Shown: piece by piece, positions 35,012 to 45,512 of the stretch | Numbering within the stretch: position 1 is the first letter of the stretch | Layout: every line of letters starts with the position of its first letter | Source: CAYPNP01 sp964412195 | Lineage (GTDB): Bacteria; Acidobacteriota; JAAYUB01 | Direction: 5' to 3' | Length of the DNA: 64,000 bases | Assembly: GCA_964412195.1 (NCBI GenBank) | Contig: CAYPNP010000006.1 | Span: 62,001 to 126,000, forward strand | Notes under the pieces: model-generated | Seen by the model: only the letters and a program-made list of their open reading frames with translations | Databases searched by the model: none | What the model was told of the DNA's origin: nothing | Position numbers and translations under genes: made by a program

Positions 35012-36411
35012 CCCTGGACATCCATCCCGGCGACGTCTACGTGGTGGTGGGGCTGGCCCGCAGCGGGCAGGCCGCCGCCTCCCGCCTGCTCTCCGGCGGC
35101 GCGGTGGTCCGCGTCACCGACACGAAGGCGGCCGACGCGCTGGCAGAGCCCGTGCGGGCCCTGCAGTTCCAGAAGGTGGCCGAGGGAGGGCGGCTGGAGC
35201 TCCACCTCGGCGGCCACCCCGAGGGGATGCTCGACGGGGCGCGGGCGCTGATCCTGAGCCCCGGCGTGCCGGTGGCCTCGCCGTTCATCCAGCAGGCCCT
35301 GGCGCTCGGCATCCCGGTCTGGAGCGAAATTGAATTCGCCTTCCGCCTCCTGCGCGGCGTGGTGGTGGGCATCACCGGCTCCAACGGCAAGAGCACCACC
35401 ACCGCCCTGACCGCCCACATCCTGCAGCAGGCCGGCCGCCGGGCTTACGCCGTCGGCAACATCGGCGCGCCGCTGACGGATTATCTCGTGCACGACGGTC
35501 CCGACACGATCTATGTGACGGAGTTGTCCAGCTTCCAGCTGGAGACCATCGACACCTTCCGCCCGCGCCTCGCGGCGATCCTGAACATCACCCCGGACCA
35601 CCTGGACCGCTACCCCTCCTTCGAGGACTACGCCGCGGCCAAGTGGAACATCTTTCGCAACATGGGCCCGGCGGAGGCCGGCATTCTGAACGGCCAGGAC
35701 GAGCTCCTGCGCCGGGGCAGGGGCCAGGTGGCCTGCCCGGTGTACGAGTTCCGCTCCGCCCCGGCGGCCTCCCCGGCGGATGTCCGCGGGGCGGGCGTTT
35801 CCGGCGACACGCTGTACCTGAACACCACCGGGGAGCCGGTGCCCGTCATGGCCGTGGCGGAGATCCCGCTGCCCGGCCGGCACAACCTCGAGAACGCCCT
35901 GGTGGGCGCCCTGGCCTGCCACCTCCTGGGCCTGTCCCCGTCGGCCATCCGGGCGGGCATCCGCTCGTTCCGCGCCCTGCCCCACCGCCTGCAGCCGGTG
36001 GCGGAGGTGAAGGGTCGCTGGTACTACAACGACTCCAAGGCGACCAACGTCGACTCCACCCTGCTGGCGATCCAGTCCTTCCCGCAGAAGCTGGTGCTGA
36101 TCCTTGGCGGCAAGGACAAGGGCAGCGACTACGCGCCGCTGGTGGAGCCGATCCGGCAGCGCGTCCGCCAGGTCCTGCTGATCGGCGCCGCCGCCGACAA
36201 GATCGACCGCGCCCTGCCTCCCGACATCCCGCGGCGCCGCGTGCGGGACATGGACGACGCCGTCCGGACGGGGCTGGCGGTCTCGGAGCCCGGCGACGTC
36301 GTGGTGCTCTCCCCGGCGTGCGCCAGCTTCGACATGTTCCACAACTTCGAGCACCGCGGCGACGTGTTTTGCGAGCTGGTCCGGAAGCTGAAACGGGAAG
36401 TGGAGCCATGA
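35008..36411 (+). CDS. murD: UDP-MurNAc-L-alanine:D-glutamate ligase
   Basis: A 467-residue ligase with an N-terminal Rossmann-like domain (VVVGLARSGQAAASRLL), the ATP loop GITGSNGKSTTTALTAH, NITPDHLDRY, and C-terminal NDSKATNVDSTLLAI and GGKDKGSDY. Upstream and downstream genes overlap by 4 nt each, giving strict translational coupling. Confidence 0.96.
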   Translation: MTLDIHPGDVYVVVGLARSGQAAASRLLSGGAVVRVTDTKAADALAEPVRALQFQKVAEGGRLELHLGGHPEGMLDGARALILSPGVPVASPFIQQALALGIPVWSEIEFAFRLLRGVVVGITGSNGKSTTTALTAHILQQAGRRAYAVGNIGAPLTDYLVHDGPDTIYVTELSSFQLETIDTFRPRLAAILNITPDHLDRYPSFEDYAAAKWNIFRNMGPAEAGILNGQDELLRRGRGQVACPVYEFRSAPAASPADVRGAGVSGDTLYLNTTGEPVPVMAVAEIPLPGRHNLENALVGALACHLLGLSPSAIRAGIRSFRALPHRLQPVAEVKGRWYYNDSKATNVDSTLLAIQSFPQKLVLILGGKDKGSDYAPLVEPIRQRVRQVLLIGAAADKIDRALPPDIPRRRVRDMDDAVRTGLAVSEPGDVVVLSPACASFDMFHNFEHRGDVFCELVRKLKREVEP

Positions 36412-37505
36412 TCCGCATCGACCCGCGCATCGACCGTACCCTGCTGTTCAGCACCCTGGTCCTGGTGGCGCTTGGGCTGGTCATGGTCTTCAACGCCTCC
36501 ATCCCCATCAGCCAGGCCAAGTTCCGGTCCACCCACTTCCTGTTCTACCGCCAGCTGGTGTGGGCGGCGGGCGGGCTGGTGGTCTTCCTGGCCGCCATGC
36601 ACCTGCCGCTGCGCTGGCTGGAGAACCGCTGGTCCGTGGCGGCCATGCTCGGGTTGACCTACGTTCTGCTGGGCGCCGTGTTCACCCAGGCGCCGATCAA
36701 CGGCACCCGCCGCTGGTTTCACGCGCTGGGCATCTCGTTCCAGCCCTCGGAGCTGGCCAAGCTCGCCACGGTGGTCTTCCTGTCCTGGTACCTGTCCCGC
36801 CACAACGACATCCGGGAGCGCCCCTGGCGCCACCTGTTCCGGGTGCTGGCGGTGATCGCCCCGATGCTGGGCCTGATCGTTCTCGAGCCGGACCTCGGCA
36901 GCGTGGTCATGATCCTCGCCTTCACCCTGATTCTGCTCTTCCTGGCCGAGTTCCCGGTGAAGTACCTGCTCTACCTGGCCGGCGCCGCGGTGCCCCTGCT
37001 GGTGGCGGTGATCCTGGTGTCCCCCTACCAGCTGAACCGGATCAAGACGTTCATCGACCCGATGTCCGACCCGCAGGGCAAGGGCTACCAGGTCCAGCAG
37101 TCGCTCATCGCCATGGGCCACAGCGGCTTCTGGGGGCTGGGGCCGGGTGAGAGCACGCAGAAGCTGTTCTTCCTGCCCGAGCCGCACACCGACTTCATCT
37201 ACGCCGTGGTGGGCGAGGAGCTGGGCTTCCTGGGATGCGCCGTGATCACCGGCCTGTTCACCTGGCTGTTCTACCGCGGGATGAAGATTGCCTTCCGCAC
37301 CCCGTCCAATTTCCGCTGCTGGCTCGCGATCGGGCTCATCACCCTGATCACCCTGCCGGCCCTGATCAACACGAGCATGGTGGTGGCGCTCGGCCCGACG
37401 AAGGGCATCCCCCTGCCCTTCGTCTCCATGGGCGGCACCTCGCTGGTGATGAACCTCCTGGCCATGGCCCTGGTGATCAACATCTCGCGGGAGGTGGCGG
37501 AATGA
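36408..37505 (+). CDS. ftsW: Septal peptidoglycan glycosyltransferase FtsW
   Basis: A 365-residue SEDS-family polytopic membrane protein with about 10 hydrophobic segments. Signatures include FQPSELAKLATVVFLSWYL, LEPDLGSVVMI, the large periplasmic loop GKGYQVQQSLIAMGHSG with FLPEPHTDFIYAVVGEELGF, and the C-terminal LPFVSMGGTSLVMNLLAM. It polymerises lipid II together with the FtsI product. It overlaps murD and murC, and no murG follows. Confidence 0.95.
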   Translation: MIRIDPRIDRTLLFSTLVLVALGLVMVFNASIPISQAKFRSTHFLFYRQLVWAAGGLVVFLAAMHLPLRWLENRWSVAAMLGLTYVLLGAVFTQAPINGTRRWFHALGISFQPSELAKLATVVFLSWYLSRHNDIRERPWRHLFRVLAVIAPMLGLIVLEPDLGSVVMILAFTLILLFLAEFPVKYLLYLAGAAVPLLVAVILVSPYQLNRIKTFIDPMSDPQGKGYQVQQSLIAMGHSGFWGLGPGESTQKLFFLPEPHTDFIYAVVGEELGFLGCAVITGLFTWLFYRGMKIAFRTPSNFRCWLAIGLITLITLPALINTSMVVALGPTKGIPLPFVSMGGTSLVMNLLAMALVINISREVAE

Positions 37506-38941
37506 GTCGTCCCGCCGGCCACCGCCCGAAGCCGTCCGCCGCCCCGCCCGGCGGCGCCCTGGCGCGCCGCGTCCGCCACGTCCATTTCGTCGGCATCGGC
37601 GGCATCGGCATGAGCGGCATCGCCGAGGTACTGCTGAACCTGGGCTTCGAGGTGTCGGGCTCCGACCTGCGCGCCACCGCCGTCACCGAGCGGCTGGCCG
37701 GCCTGGGCGGACGGGTGTTCCAGGGCCACGCGCCCGGGCACGCCGAGGGGGCGGACGTGGTGGTGATCTCCTCGGCGGTCGGCCCGGACAACCCCGAGGC
37801 GGCCCGCGCCCGCGAGCTCGAGATCCCGGTCATCCCGCGGGCGGAGATGCTCGGCGAGTTGATGCGCCTGAAATACGCCGTGGCGGTGGCCGGTTCCCAC
37901 GGCAAGACTACGACCACGTCCATGATCGCCGTGCTGCTCCACCACGCCGGGCTGGACCCGACGGTGGTGATCGGCGGCCGGCTGAACATCTTCGGCAGCA
38001 ACGCCCGCCTCGGGCAGGGCGATTACCTGGTGGCGGAGGCCGACGAGAGCGACGGCTCGTTCCTAAAGCTGTTCCCGTCCATGGCCGTCGTCACCAACAT
38101 CGACGCCGAGCACATGAGCCACTTCCAAACCATGGAAAACCTGGAGCGCGCTTTCGTCGAGTTCGCCAACCGCGTGCCGTTCTACGGGACGGCCATCCTC
38201 TGCCTCGACGACCCGCGCGTCCGCGGGATCCTGCCGGCGGTGGAGCGCCGCCATGTGACCTACGGCTTCGATCCGGCCGCCGCCGTGCGCGCTGGCGAGC
38301 CCGTGCCCGAGGGCGAGGGCAGCGCCTTCGACGCGTTCGCGGAAGACCGGCCCCTGGGCCGGTTCCGCCTGAACGTGCCGGGCCGCTACAACGTCCAGAA
38401 CGCGCTGGCGGCCATCGCCGCCGGCGTGGACCTGGCCCTGCCGCCGGACACCATCCGGGAGGGGCTGGCCCTGTTCCGCGGCGTGGACCGCCGGTTCCAG
38501 ACCAAGGGGGTCCGGCGGGGCGTCCGCGTCGTCGACGACTACGGCCACCACCCCACCGAGATCCGCGCCACCCTCGAGGCGGCCCGGTCGGTCGCGCCGG
38601 CGCGGGTCATCGCCGTCTTCCAGCCGCACCGCTACAGCCGGGTGCGCGACCTGTGGCGCGAGTTCGCCACCGCTTTCGCCGGCGCCGACGTGCTCTTCTG
38701 CACGCCGATCTACCCGGCCGGCGAGGCGCCCCTGCCGGGCGTCACCGCCGAGGCGCTGCTGGCGGACATCCGCGCGCACGGCCCGCGCGACGCGTTCTAC
38801 GAGGCGGACTTCCCCGGGCTGGCCCGGCGGGTGGCCGACCTGGCCGCTCCCGGCGACCTGGTCATCACGTTCGGCGCCGGCAACATATATCAGGCGGGAG
38901 AGATGCTCTTGCAGCTCCTGGCCGAAGGAGAAACGAAATGA
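37502..38941 (+). CDS. murC: UDP-N-acetylmuramate:L-alanine ligase
   Basis: A 479-residue ligase. A Pro/Ala-rich leader of about 20 residues precedes VHFVGIGGIGMSGIAEVLLN. The ATP loop is AVAGSHGKTTTTSMIAVLLH, followed by VAEADESDGSFL, NIDAEHMSHF and VVDDYGHHPTEIRATLEA. It adds L-Ala as the first amino acid of the stem peptide. It directly follows ftsW; murB and ddl, usually next, are absent. Confidence 0.96.
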   Translation: MSRPAGHRPKPSAAPPGGALARRVRHVHFVGIGGIGMSGIAEVLLNLGFEVSGSDLRATAVTERLAGLGGRVFQGHAPGHAEGADVVVISSAVGPDNPEAARARELEIPVIPRAEMLGELMRLKYAVAVAGSHGKTTTTSMIAVLLHHAGLDPTVVIGGRLNIFGSNARLGQGDYLVAEADESDGSFLKLFPSMAVVTNIDAEHMSHFQTMENLERAFVEFANRVPFYGTAILCLDDPRVRGILPAVERRHVTYGFDPAAAVRAGEPVPEGEGSAFDAFAEDRPLGRFRLNVPGRYNVQNALAAIAAGVDLALPPDTIREGLALFRGVDRRFQTKGVRRGVRVVDDYGHHPTEIRATLEAARSVAPARVIAVFQPHRYSRVRDLWREFATAFAGADVLFCTPIYPAGEAPLPGVTAEALLADIRAHGPRDAFYEADFPGLARRVADLAAPGDLVITFGAGNIYQAGEMLLQLLAEGETK

Positions 38942-39816
38942 ACAAGCCCCCGGACCCCCCGGCCGACACCCTGCGGAAGGGGATCCCGATCTCCGATAAC
39001 GCCGCCTTCCTGCGCAAGTTCTCCGGGCCGGAGAGCCTGCCCGCGCCGCGAGTGAGCCTATGGAAGCGGATCGTGTTCCTCCTCCTGAAGACCGGCCTGC
39101 TGGCGGCCATGGCCTGCGCTCTGGCCTCGCTCTACACCTACAGCCGGGACCAGAACCTGTTCACCATCCGGCAGGTGGCACTGGACGGCTTCCGCCACCT
39201 CGACCGCAACGAGGTGCTGAGCCTGATCCACTCCTCCTTCCGGGGCAACCTGATGACCCTGGACATCGTGGAGCTGCGCCAGCGGATCGAGAAGTTCAGC
39301 TGGGTCAAGGGCGTATCGGTCCGGAAGGTCTACCCCGACAAGCTGTACATCAAGGTCGAGGAGCGCGAGCCGGTGGGCATCGCCCGCATGGACAAGCTGT
39401 GGCTCTTCGACGAGACCGGCGTGTTCCTGGACGAGTACCGGCCGGCCGAGCACGCGGTCGACCACCCCGTGCTGAGCGGCCTCCACGACGCTTCCGACCC
39501 CATGGCCCAGGACGAGAACCTGGAGCGGATCCGACGCTATGTCGACTTCCTGCGGCAGGTCGACGCCAACGGGGCCAAGGTCTCCAGCCGGATCTCGGAG
39601 ATCGACCTGACCGACACCTCGGACCTGGTGGTCATCCCCCTGGAGGGCACCCCCCGGGTGCACCTCGGGTACGAGAAGCTCCCGCAGCGCCTGGACCGCT
39701 TCCTCAAGGTGGTGGACCGGGCCACGGAGGAGAACGGCCCCATCGCCGAGATGGACATGCGTTACGAGGACAAGATCATCGTCAAGCCGCTGGAGATCCA
39801 GCAGGCCCAGCAATAG
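38938..39816 (+). CDS. ftsQ: Cell division protein FtsQ
   Basis: A 292-residue bitopic divisome protein. A Pro-rich cytoplasmic leader of about 40 residues precedes one TM helix (KTGLLAAMACALASLYTYS), then a POTRA domain (IRQVALDGFRHLDRNEVLSL) and the FtsQ beta domain (SWVKGVSVRKVYPDKLYIKV). The ATG at 38938 overlaps the murC stop and has an AAGGAG site. Confidence 0.92.
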   Translation: MNKPPDPPADTLRKGIPISDNAAFLRKFSGPESLPAPRVSLWKRIVFLLLKTGLLAAMACALASLYTYSRDQNLFTIRQVALDGFRHLDRNEVLSLIHSSFRGNLMTLDIVELRQRIEKFSWVKGVSVRKVYPDKLYIKVEEREPVGIARMDKLWLFDETGVFLDEYRPAEHAVDHPVLSGLHDASDPMAQDENLERIRRYVDFLRQVDANGAKVSSRISEIDLTDTSDLVVIPLEGTPRVHLGYEKLPQRLDRFLKVVDRATEENGPIAEMDMRYEDKIIVKPLEIQQAQQ

Positions 39817-39826
39817 GAGGCCGGAC

Positions 39827-41086
39827 ATGGCCCTGAAGAAGAAGGAGACCTGCTTTTCGGTGCTGGACATCGGCTCCACCAAGATCTGCGCCGGCATCAG
39901 CCGGCTGGGCGAAGGCATGGAGCAGGAGCTGCTCGGCATCGGCGTGGTGCCGTCCCGCGGGATCCGCAACGGCGGCATCGTGGATCTCGAGGAGATCCGT
40001 GTGGCCATCCGTGACGCGGCCGACGAGACCGAGAAGACGGCCCAGACCTCCATGGGCAAGGTGTACCTCAGCATCAACAGCCGCGGCCTGAAGAGCTACA
40101 ACAGCAGCGGCTCGCTGCAGATGGGCGCCACTCCCGTGCCGATCACCCAGACCCACTTCCAGAAGTGCGTCGACGCGGCCAGCAGCGTCAACATCGCCAA
40201 CACCCTCGAGCCGCTGCACACCATCGTCCGGCACTGCCTGGTCGACGAGAACATGGAGGTGGACAATCCCCTGGGCATGGAGGGCAAGCGGCTGGAGGTC
40301 GGCCTGCACATCCTGGCCCTGCCCAAGAGCCAGCTGACCCATTTCACCAAGGCCACCAACCAGGCCGGCCTCTCCGTGGAGAAGATCGTCCTGCAGACCC
40401 TGGCCTCGGCCGACGGGGTGCTGCACCCGGAGGACAAGGAATTCGGCACCATCTTCGTGGAGATCGGCGCCTGCACCACCACCGGCATCGTCTTCCAGAA
40501 GGGGAAGATCCAGCACAGCTTCAGCATCCCGGCCGGCGGCGACCACTTCACCCGGGACATCATCGTCGGCCTGCGCTCCACGCTGAAGGAGGCCGAGAAG
40601 ATCAAGTGCCAGTACGGCACGCTCGACCCCCAGTCCGACGCCAGCCAGGAGACCTTCGAGATCCGCGGCGCCGGCTCGGGCCGCCCGCGCCGGATCGCGC
40701 CGCAGATCCTCACCGAGATCATCCAGCCCCGCGCCGAGGAGATCCTCGAGTACGTCCGCAACGAGGTCACCCTGGCCGGATTCGACAGCTCCCAGTTCGC
40801 CTGCTGCGTCTTCAGCGGCGGCGGGGCCCAGCTCAAGCAGTTCGTGCCGCTGGCCGAGAAGGTCCTGGACCTGCCCTGCCGCGTCGGCGCCACGCTGGTC
40901 CCGGAGAAGTGGCCAGCCGAATTCGCCTCGCCTGCCTACGCGTGCCTCATGGGCCTCTTCCAGAAGGCCCGCGTCTCCTCCACCCGCAAGGAGATGACGG
41001 TGGCGGAGCGCCTGACCGAGGGCCCGGGCCTGGCCCATCGCGCCAACCGGCTGAAGAGCTGGTTCCAGGAAATACTCAGTTTTTGA
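39827..41086 (+). CDS. ftsA: Cell division protein FtsA
   Basis: A 419-residue actin-fold ATPase that tethers FtsZ to the membrane. The phosphate-1 loop DIGSTKICAGISRL, SHS2/1C domain, phosphate-2 region EIGACTTTGIVFQ and the adenosine motif SGGGAQLKQF are seen. The C-terminus ends in the amphipathic membrane-targeting helix (NRLKSWFQEILSF). The start has an AGGAGG site. Confidence 0.94.
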   Translation: MALKKKETCFSVLDIGSTKICAGISRLGEGMEQELLGIGVVPSRGIRNGGIVDLEEIRVAIRDAADETEKTAQTSMGKVYLSINSRGLKSYNSSGSLQMGATPVPITQTHFQKCVDAASSVNIANTLEPLHTIVRHCLVDENMEVDNPLGMEGKRLEVGLHILALPKSQLTHFTKATNQAGLSVEKIVLQTLASADGVLHPEDKEFGTIFVEIGACTTTGIVFQKGKIQHSFSIPAGGDHFTRDIIVGLRSTLKEAEKIKCQYGTLDPQSDASQETFEIRGAGSGRPRRIAPQILTEIIQPRAEEILEYVRNEVTLAGFDSSQFACCVFSGGGAQLKQFVPLAEKVLDLPCRVGATLVPEKWPAEFASPAYACLMGLFQKARVSSTRKEMTVAERLTEGPGLAHRANRLKSWFQEILSF

Positions 41087-41117
41087 CATATACCTATCGA
41101 GTCAAAGGAGGAAAGAG

Positions 41118-42284
<1,167 letters not shown>

Positions 42285-42330
42285 AACGGTGAATCGGTGA
42301 ATGGGTGAATCGGTGAATCGGCAGAAAGTT
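42285..42330. repeat. Tandem GTGAATCG words after ftsZ
   Basis: Four to five copies of GGTGAATCG/GGTGAATGG begin directly after the ftsZ stop. The same word occurs in the outer arms of the large palindrome at 44983-45508. No complementary arm is seen here. Confidence 0.7.
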
Positions 42331-42408
42331 CAATCGAACGGGTAGAGACCGGTGGTCTCCATGGATGGCAGAGCGGGGGACCGCCGGCACGAAAAAGGAG
42401 TGGAAAGA

Positions 42409-43155
42409 ATGAAAAGTAGAAATAGCATGCGCCGTGGGTGGAACCTCCTCCTTCTGACCGCGTTGGCGGCGGGGCTGGTCTGGTTGCCCGCCCCGTCCGC
42501 CCACGCTTTGGACCGCGCCAAGACCGTGGACCGGGTGGCCACGTCCACCGAGGTCATGAAGGCCGTCATCGGCATCCCCGAGGAGGGCATCCCGGACTAC
42601 CTGCTGCGGGACTGCGCCGGCCTGGTGGTGATCCCCAACGTGGTGGAGGGCGCCTTCCTGTTCGGCGGCCGCCACGGGCGCGGCATCCTGATCCACCGCA
42701 TGCCCAACGGCCTCTGGAGTAATCCCTGCTTCGTCAGCCTGACGGGCGGCAGCTTCGGGCTCCAGCTCGGCGGGCAGTCGGTGGACCTGGTGCTGGTGAT
42801 CAAGAACCGCAAGGGCTTCGAGTCGATCCTGGACGACAACTTCACGTTCAGCGGCGACGCCGTCGCCACGGCCGGGCCGGTGGGCCGCAACGCCGAGGCC
42901 GGGACCGACCTGATCCTGAAGGCCAAGATCCTGTCCTACTCGCGCAGCCGGGGCGCCTTCGTGGGGATCTCCCTCCAGGGCGCGACGCTGACCATCGACC
43001 GGAAGGCGAACTACACCTTCTACAAGAAGCTCATCGACCAGCGCAAGATCCTCTACGACTCCACCCTGCCCTACCTGGACGAGTTCAAGCCCATGGTCGA
43101 GCTGCTGCACCCGTACACCATCCCGGCCCAGAAGTCCGCCGCGGTCAATCCCTGA
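42409..43155 (+). CDS. SYLF (Ysc84-like) domain exported protein
   Basis: A 248-residue protein. The signal peptide (about 1-34: RRGWNLLLLTALAAGLVWLP...HA) is followed by a single SYLF/Ysc84 lipid-binding domain. It has IPDYLLRDCAGLVVIPNVVE, FLFGGRHGRGIL, SLTGGSFGLQLGGQSVDLVL and GRNAEAGTDLILKAKILSYS. Bacterial members are exported and may bind membrane lipids; a cell-envelope role is inferred. ATG 42409 is preceded by AAAGGAGTGG. Confidence 0.9.
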   Translation: MKSRNSMRRGWNLLLLTALAAGLVWLPAPSAHALDRAKTVDRVATSTEVMKAVIGIPEEGIPDYLLRDCAGLVVIPNVVEGAFLFGGRHGRGILIHRMPNGLWSNPCFVSLTGGSFGLQLGGQSVDLVLVIKNRKGFESILDDNFTFSGDAVATAGPVGRNAEAGTDLILKAKILSYSRSRGAFVGISLQGATLTIDRKANYTFYKKLIDQRKILYDSTLPYLDEFKPMVELLHPYTIPAQKSAAVNP

Positions 43156-43481
43156 TCTCTCTCCCGGGGGCCGTCTTGCACGCCGGCCCCCGCCTTCCCC
43201 CCTCATCGGTATCGGAATCGGTATCGGGGTTGCAATCGACAGCGGGTCGATTCCGATCCCGATACCGATTCCGACCCCGATTCCGAATTGAACCGTCCCT
43301 GCCTTCTCTACGATTCATCTTTGGCGATGCCGCCCACGATCCATCCTCGATCGCAGCCTCACCGCCTTCCTTGATCTTTCCGCAATAGGATGGTATCGTA
43401 ACATTTACTCAAACGATTTGTGATATTCCCGGCGCGGGGCCCGGATGCCCGATCACCCGCACCATTTATATCGGAGGACTC
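43156..43481. repeat. Intergenic palindrome of TATCGG words after the SYLF gene
   Basis: A stem of about 37 bp: left arm 43206-43241 (TATCGG/AATCGG words ending TTGCAATCGAC), a short loop AGCGG, and right arm 43247-43287 (GTCGATTCCGATCCC, GATACCGATTCC, GACCCCGATTCC). The inner 20 bp pair with about two mismatches. No gene is seen in the rest (43290-43481). Confidence 0.8.
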
Positions 43482-44975
43482 ATGAAGCTTCGCCCCCGTT
43501 CCTTCCTTCCGATGCTTCTCCTGGCCGCGGCACTCGTTGCGGCAGCGGGCGTGGCCCCATCGGCCGCCACCGTCGTCGCGGACCACACCGCCGTGGACCG
43601 CTGTGCCGACATCCCGCAGCCCTTCATCGACCTGGTCAAGCGGATGTGGGTCACCGTGCCCGGGGAATCCCACTCTTCCGGCTACCGCATCGGCCTGGCC
43701 CTGCTGGAAGCCCAGGACACCCGGTTTCAGGTCAACCTCCGCGAGTCGGGCACTCCCGAGGCGTACACCGACGCCTACCTGCGCTTCTCCCGGGCCAGCT
43801 GGGGCGACGTCGACCACGCCACCGGCTGGATCTACGGCTACGGCGAGGAGGACTGGTACACCAGCGCCACGGCGGCCCAGCGCACCCGGGACGGCGTCAC
43901 CTACTGCCACACCCACAGCCTGGCCCTGGCCGCCACCGGCTTCGGCTGGTGCTGGGACACCACCTGGCAGAACGGCCCGGGCGGCGGCACCGACCCGGTC
44001 TACCAGGTGCGCTGGGCCGGCTCGTCGGTGGGCGGTCCGGACGGCAACCTCCGCTGGGGGCTGGACGCCGACGACTACGCCCTCACCGGCAACCACGTCT
44101 GCATGGACACATACATCGCGGCCACCCAGGCCCTCATCGACCACTGCCAGGCGAACGGCTACCCCACCCTCGTGTTCTTCACCACCGGCCCGGTGGACGG
44201 CGGCGGCAACACCGGCGAGTCTGGCTACCAGCGGCAGCTCAAGCACCAGCGCATCCGGGACTACGTGGCCGCCCACGACGGCCTGTATCTGTTCGACTAC
44301 GCCGACATCCTGTGCTGGAGCAACGCCGGCACGCAGAGCACCGTCAGCTGGACCGACCTGGGCGGCACGCCCCGGACGTTCCAGTTCATCCACTCCGACA
44401 ACATGCTGGACCTCGACGGCACCTACACCGAGGACGGCGACCACATCGGCCAGCGCGGGGCGCTCCGGATGGCCAAGGCCATGTGGTGGATGCTGGCGCG
44501 CCTGGCTGGCTGGGACGGCCTCCCGCCCGGCCTGTCGCTGGCCGATCCCGACGGCGGCGAGGAGTGGCCCGTCGGCCGGACCCGCACGATCCGCTGGACC
44601 GCCACCGGCCTGACGGGCAACGTCACCCTGGAGCTGTATCGGGACGGCGCTCCGGCCGGCACGCTCGGCACGCCAACGGCCGCGTCCGGCTCATTCGAGT
44701 GGGAGATCTCCGATGCCCTCGCTCCGGACTCCACCTACACGGTTCGGGTCTCCCAGGGCGCTGTGGCGGACGAGTCTGCCGGAACCTTTACGCTCTATCT
44801 CCCGGGTGACCTGGACGACAGCGGCGCGCTGGATGCCGCCGACGCCGGGCTGCTGGGTCGCCTGCTGGCCGGCGACGGCCCGGCGGTCGCGCGTCCCGCT
44901 GCGATGGACGTGGATGACTCGGGCGGCGTGGACGCCGCCGACCTCGTGGCCCTGCTCGTCCTGCTGACCGATTAG
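43482..44975 (+). CDS. Secreted SGNH-like hydrolase with Ig-like and dockerin domains
   Basis: A 497-residue protein. Signal peptide of about 30 residues (LLLAAALVAAAGVAPSA). The catalytic domain (about 45-350) has TVPGESHSSGYRIGLALLEA with a candidate nucleophile Ser, and C-terminal EDGDHIGQRGALRMAKAM, an SGNH block V (DxxH). A Ser-Thr-rich beta domain (370-440) precedes two dockerin type I Ca-binding repeats (GDLDDSGALDAADAGLL and MDVDDSGGVDAADLVAL). It is likely secreted or surface-attached. The substrate is unknown; an ester of a carbohydrate is possible. Confidence 0.82.
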   Translation: MKLRPRSFLPMLLLAAALVAAAGVAPSAATVVADHTAVDRCADIPQPFIDLVKRMWVTVPGESHSSGYRIGLALLEAQDTRFQVNLRESGTPEAYTDAYLRFSRASWGDVDHATGWIYGYGEEDWYTSATAAQRTRDGVTYCHTHSLALAATGFGWCWDTTWQNGPGGGTDPVYQVRWAGSSVGGPDGNLRWGLDADDYALTGNHVCMDTYIAATQALIDHCQANGYPTLVFFTTGPVDGGGNTGESGYQRQLKHQRIRDYVAAHDGLYLFDYADILCWSNAGTQSTVSWTDLGGTPRTFQFIHSDNMLDLDGTYTEDGDHIGQRGALRMAKAMWWMLARLAGWDGLPPGLSLADPDGGEEWPVGRTRTIRWTATGLTGNVTLELYRDGAPAGTLGTPTAASGSFEWEISDALAPDSTYTVRVSQGAVADESAGTFTLYLPGDLDDSGALDAADAGLLGRLLAGDGPAVARPAAMDVDDSGGVDAADLVALLVLLTD

Positions 44976-44982
44976 TCGAACA

Positions 44983-45508
44983 GTGGATCGGTGAATGGGT
45001 GGATCGGTGAATCGGTGAATCGGTGGATCGGCAGAACCAAGAGGAGATTTGGCGCGCCGGAGGCGCCGCAGGCCAGCTCCGGAGGAGCCCGGGGAGATCA
45101 GCCGGTGGCAAGTCCGGACCCGGAGGGTCGGCCGCCGCCACCGGAAGACCGGATCACAAAGACTACAATTCCGCAGGTTCTCCATCCGCGCCCCGGAGGC
45201 GGCGCGCGGAGAATAGCCGGGATGTCTCTCCAACCTTCCTCCGCGCGTCCTTTCAGGACGCGGCGGAGGATCCCGAGATGACACGCAGGCGGGCGCCGGT
45301 TTCCGGTGGCGGCGGGCGGCCCTCCGGGCCAGCCCTTGCCACCGGCTTATCTCTCCTCCTCCCTCCGGGAGGCCCGGCGCATCCCGCCGGGATGCGATCA
45401 TCAGCGCCTCAAGCATCCCTGACGGAATACCGAAACGTTGCCCGTCTCTTGATTCCGCCGAATCACCCATTCACCCAATCACCAAAGCACCCATTCACCA
45501 TTTCACCG
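44983..45508. repeat. Giant nested palindrome (about 525 nt)
   Basis: The outer arms are GGTGAATCG/GTGGATCGG words (44985-45033) and complementary CACCCATTCACCCAATCACC words (45455-45508). The next arms are 45051-45152 and 45296-45385: GCCGGTGGCAAG pairs with CTTGCCACCGGC, and CCGCCGCCACCGGAA with TTCCGGTGGCGGCGG, about 60-90 bp in all. The inner left side contains a local hairpin (TTCTCC...GGAGAA, 45177-45213). The centre is GCGTCC-TTTC-AGGACGC (45246-45262). It is located between the convergent SGNH and beta-barrel genes. No coding sequence is supported. Confidence 0.85.
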
Positions 45509-45512
45509 TTTG

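Noticed and set aside
32777..38779. Long minus-strand open frames opposite murE to murC
   Set aside because: Same compositional effect; the plus strand carries conserved Mur ligase motifs across the same bases.
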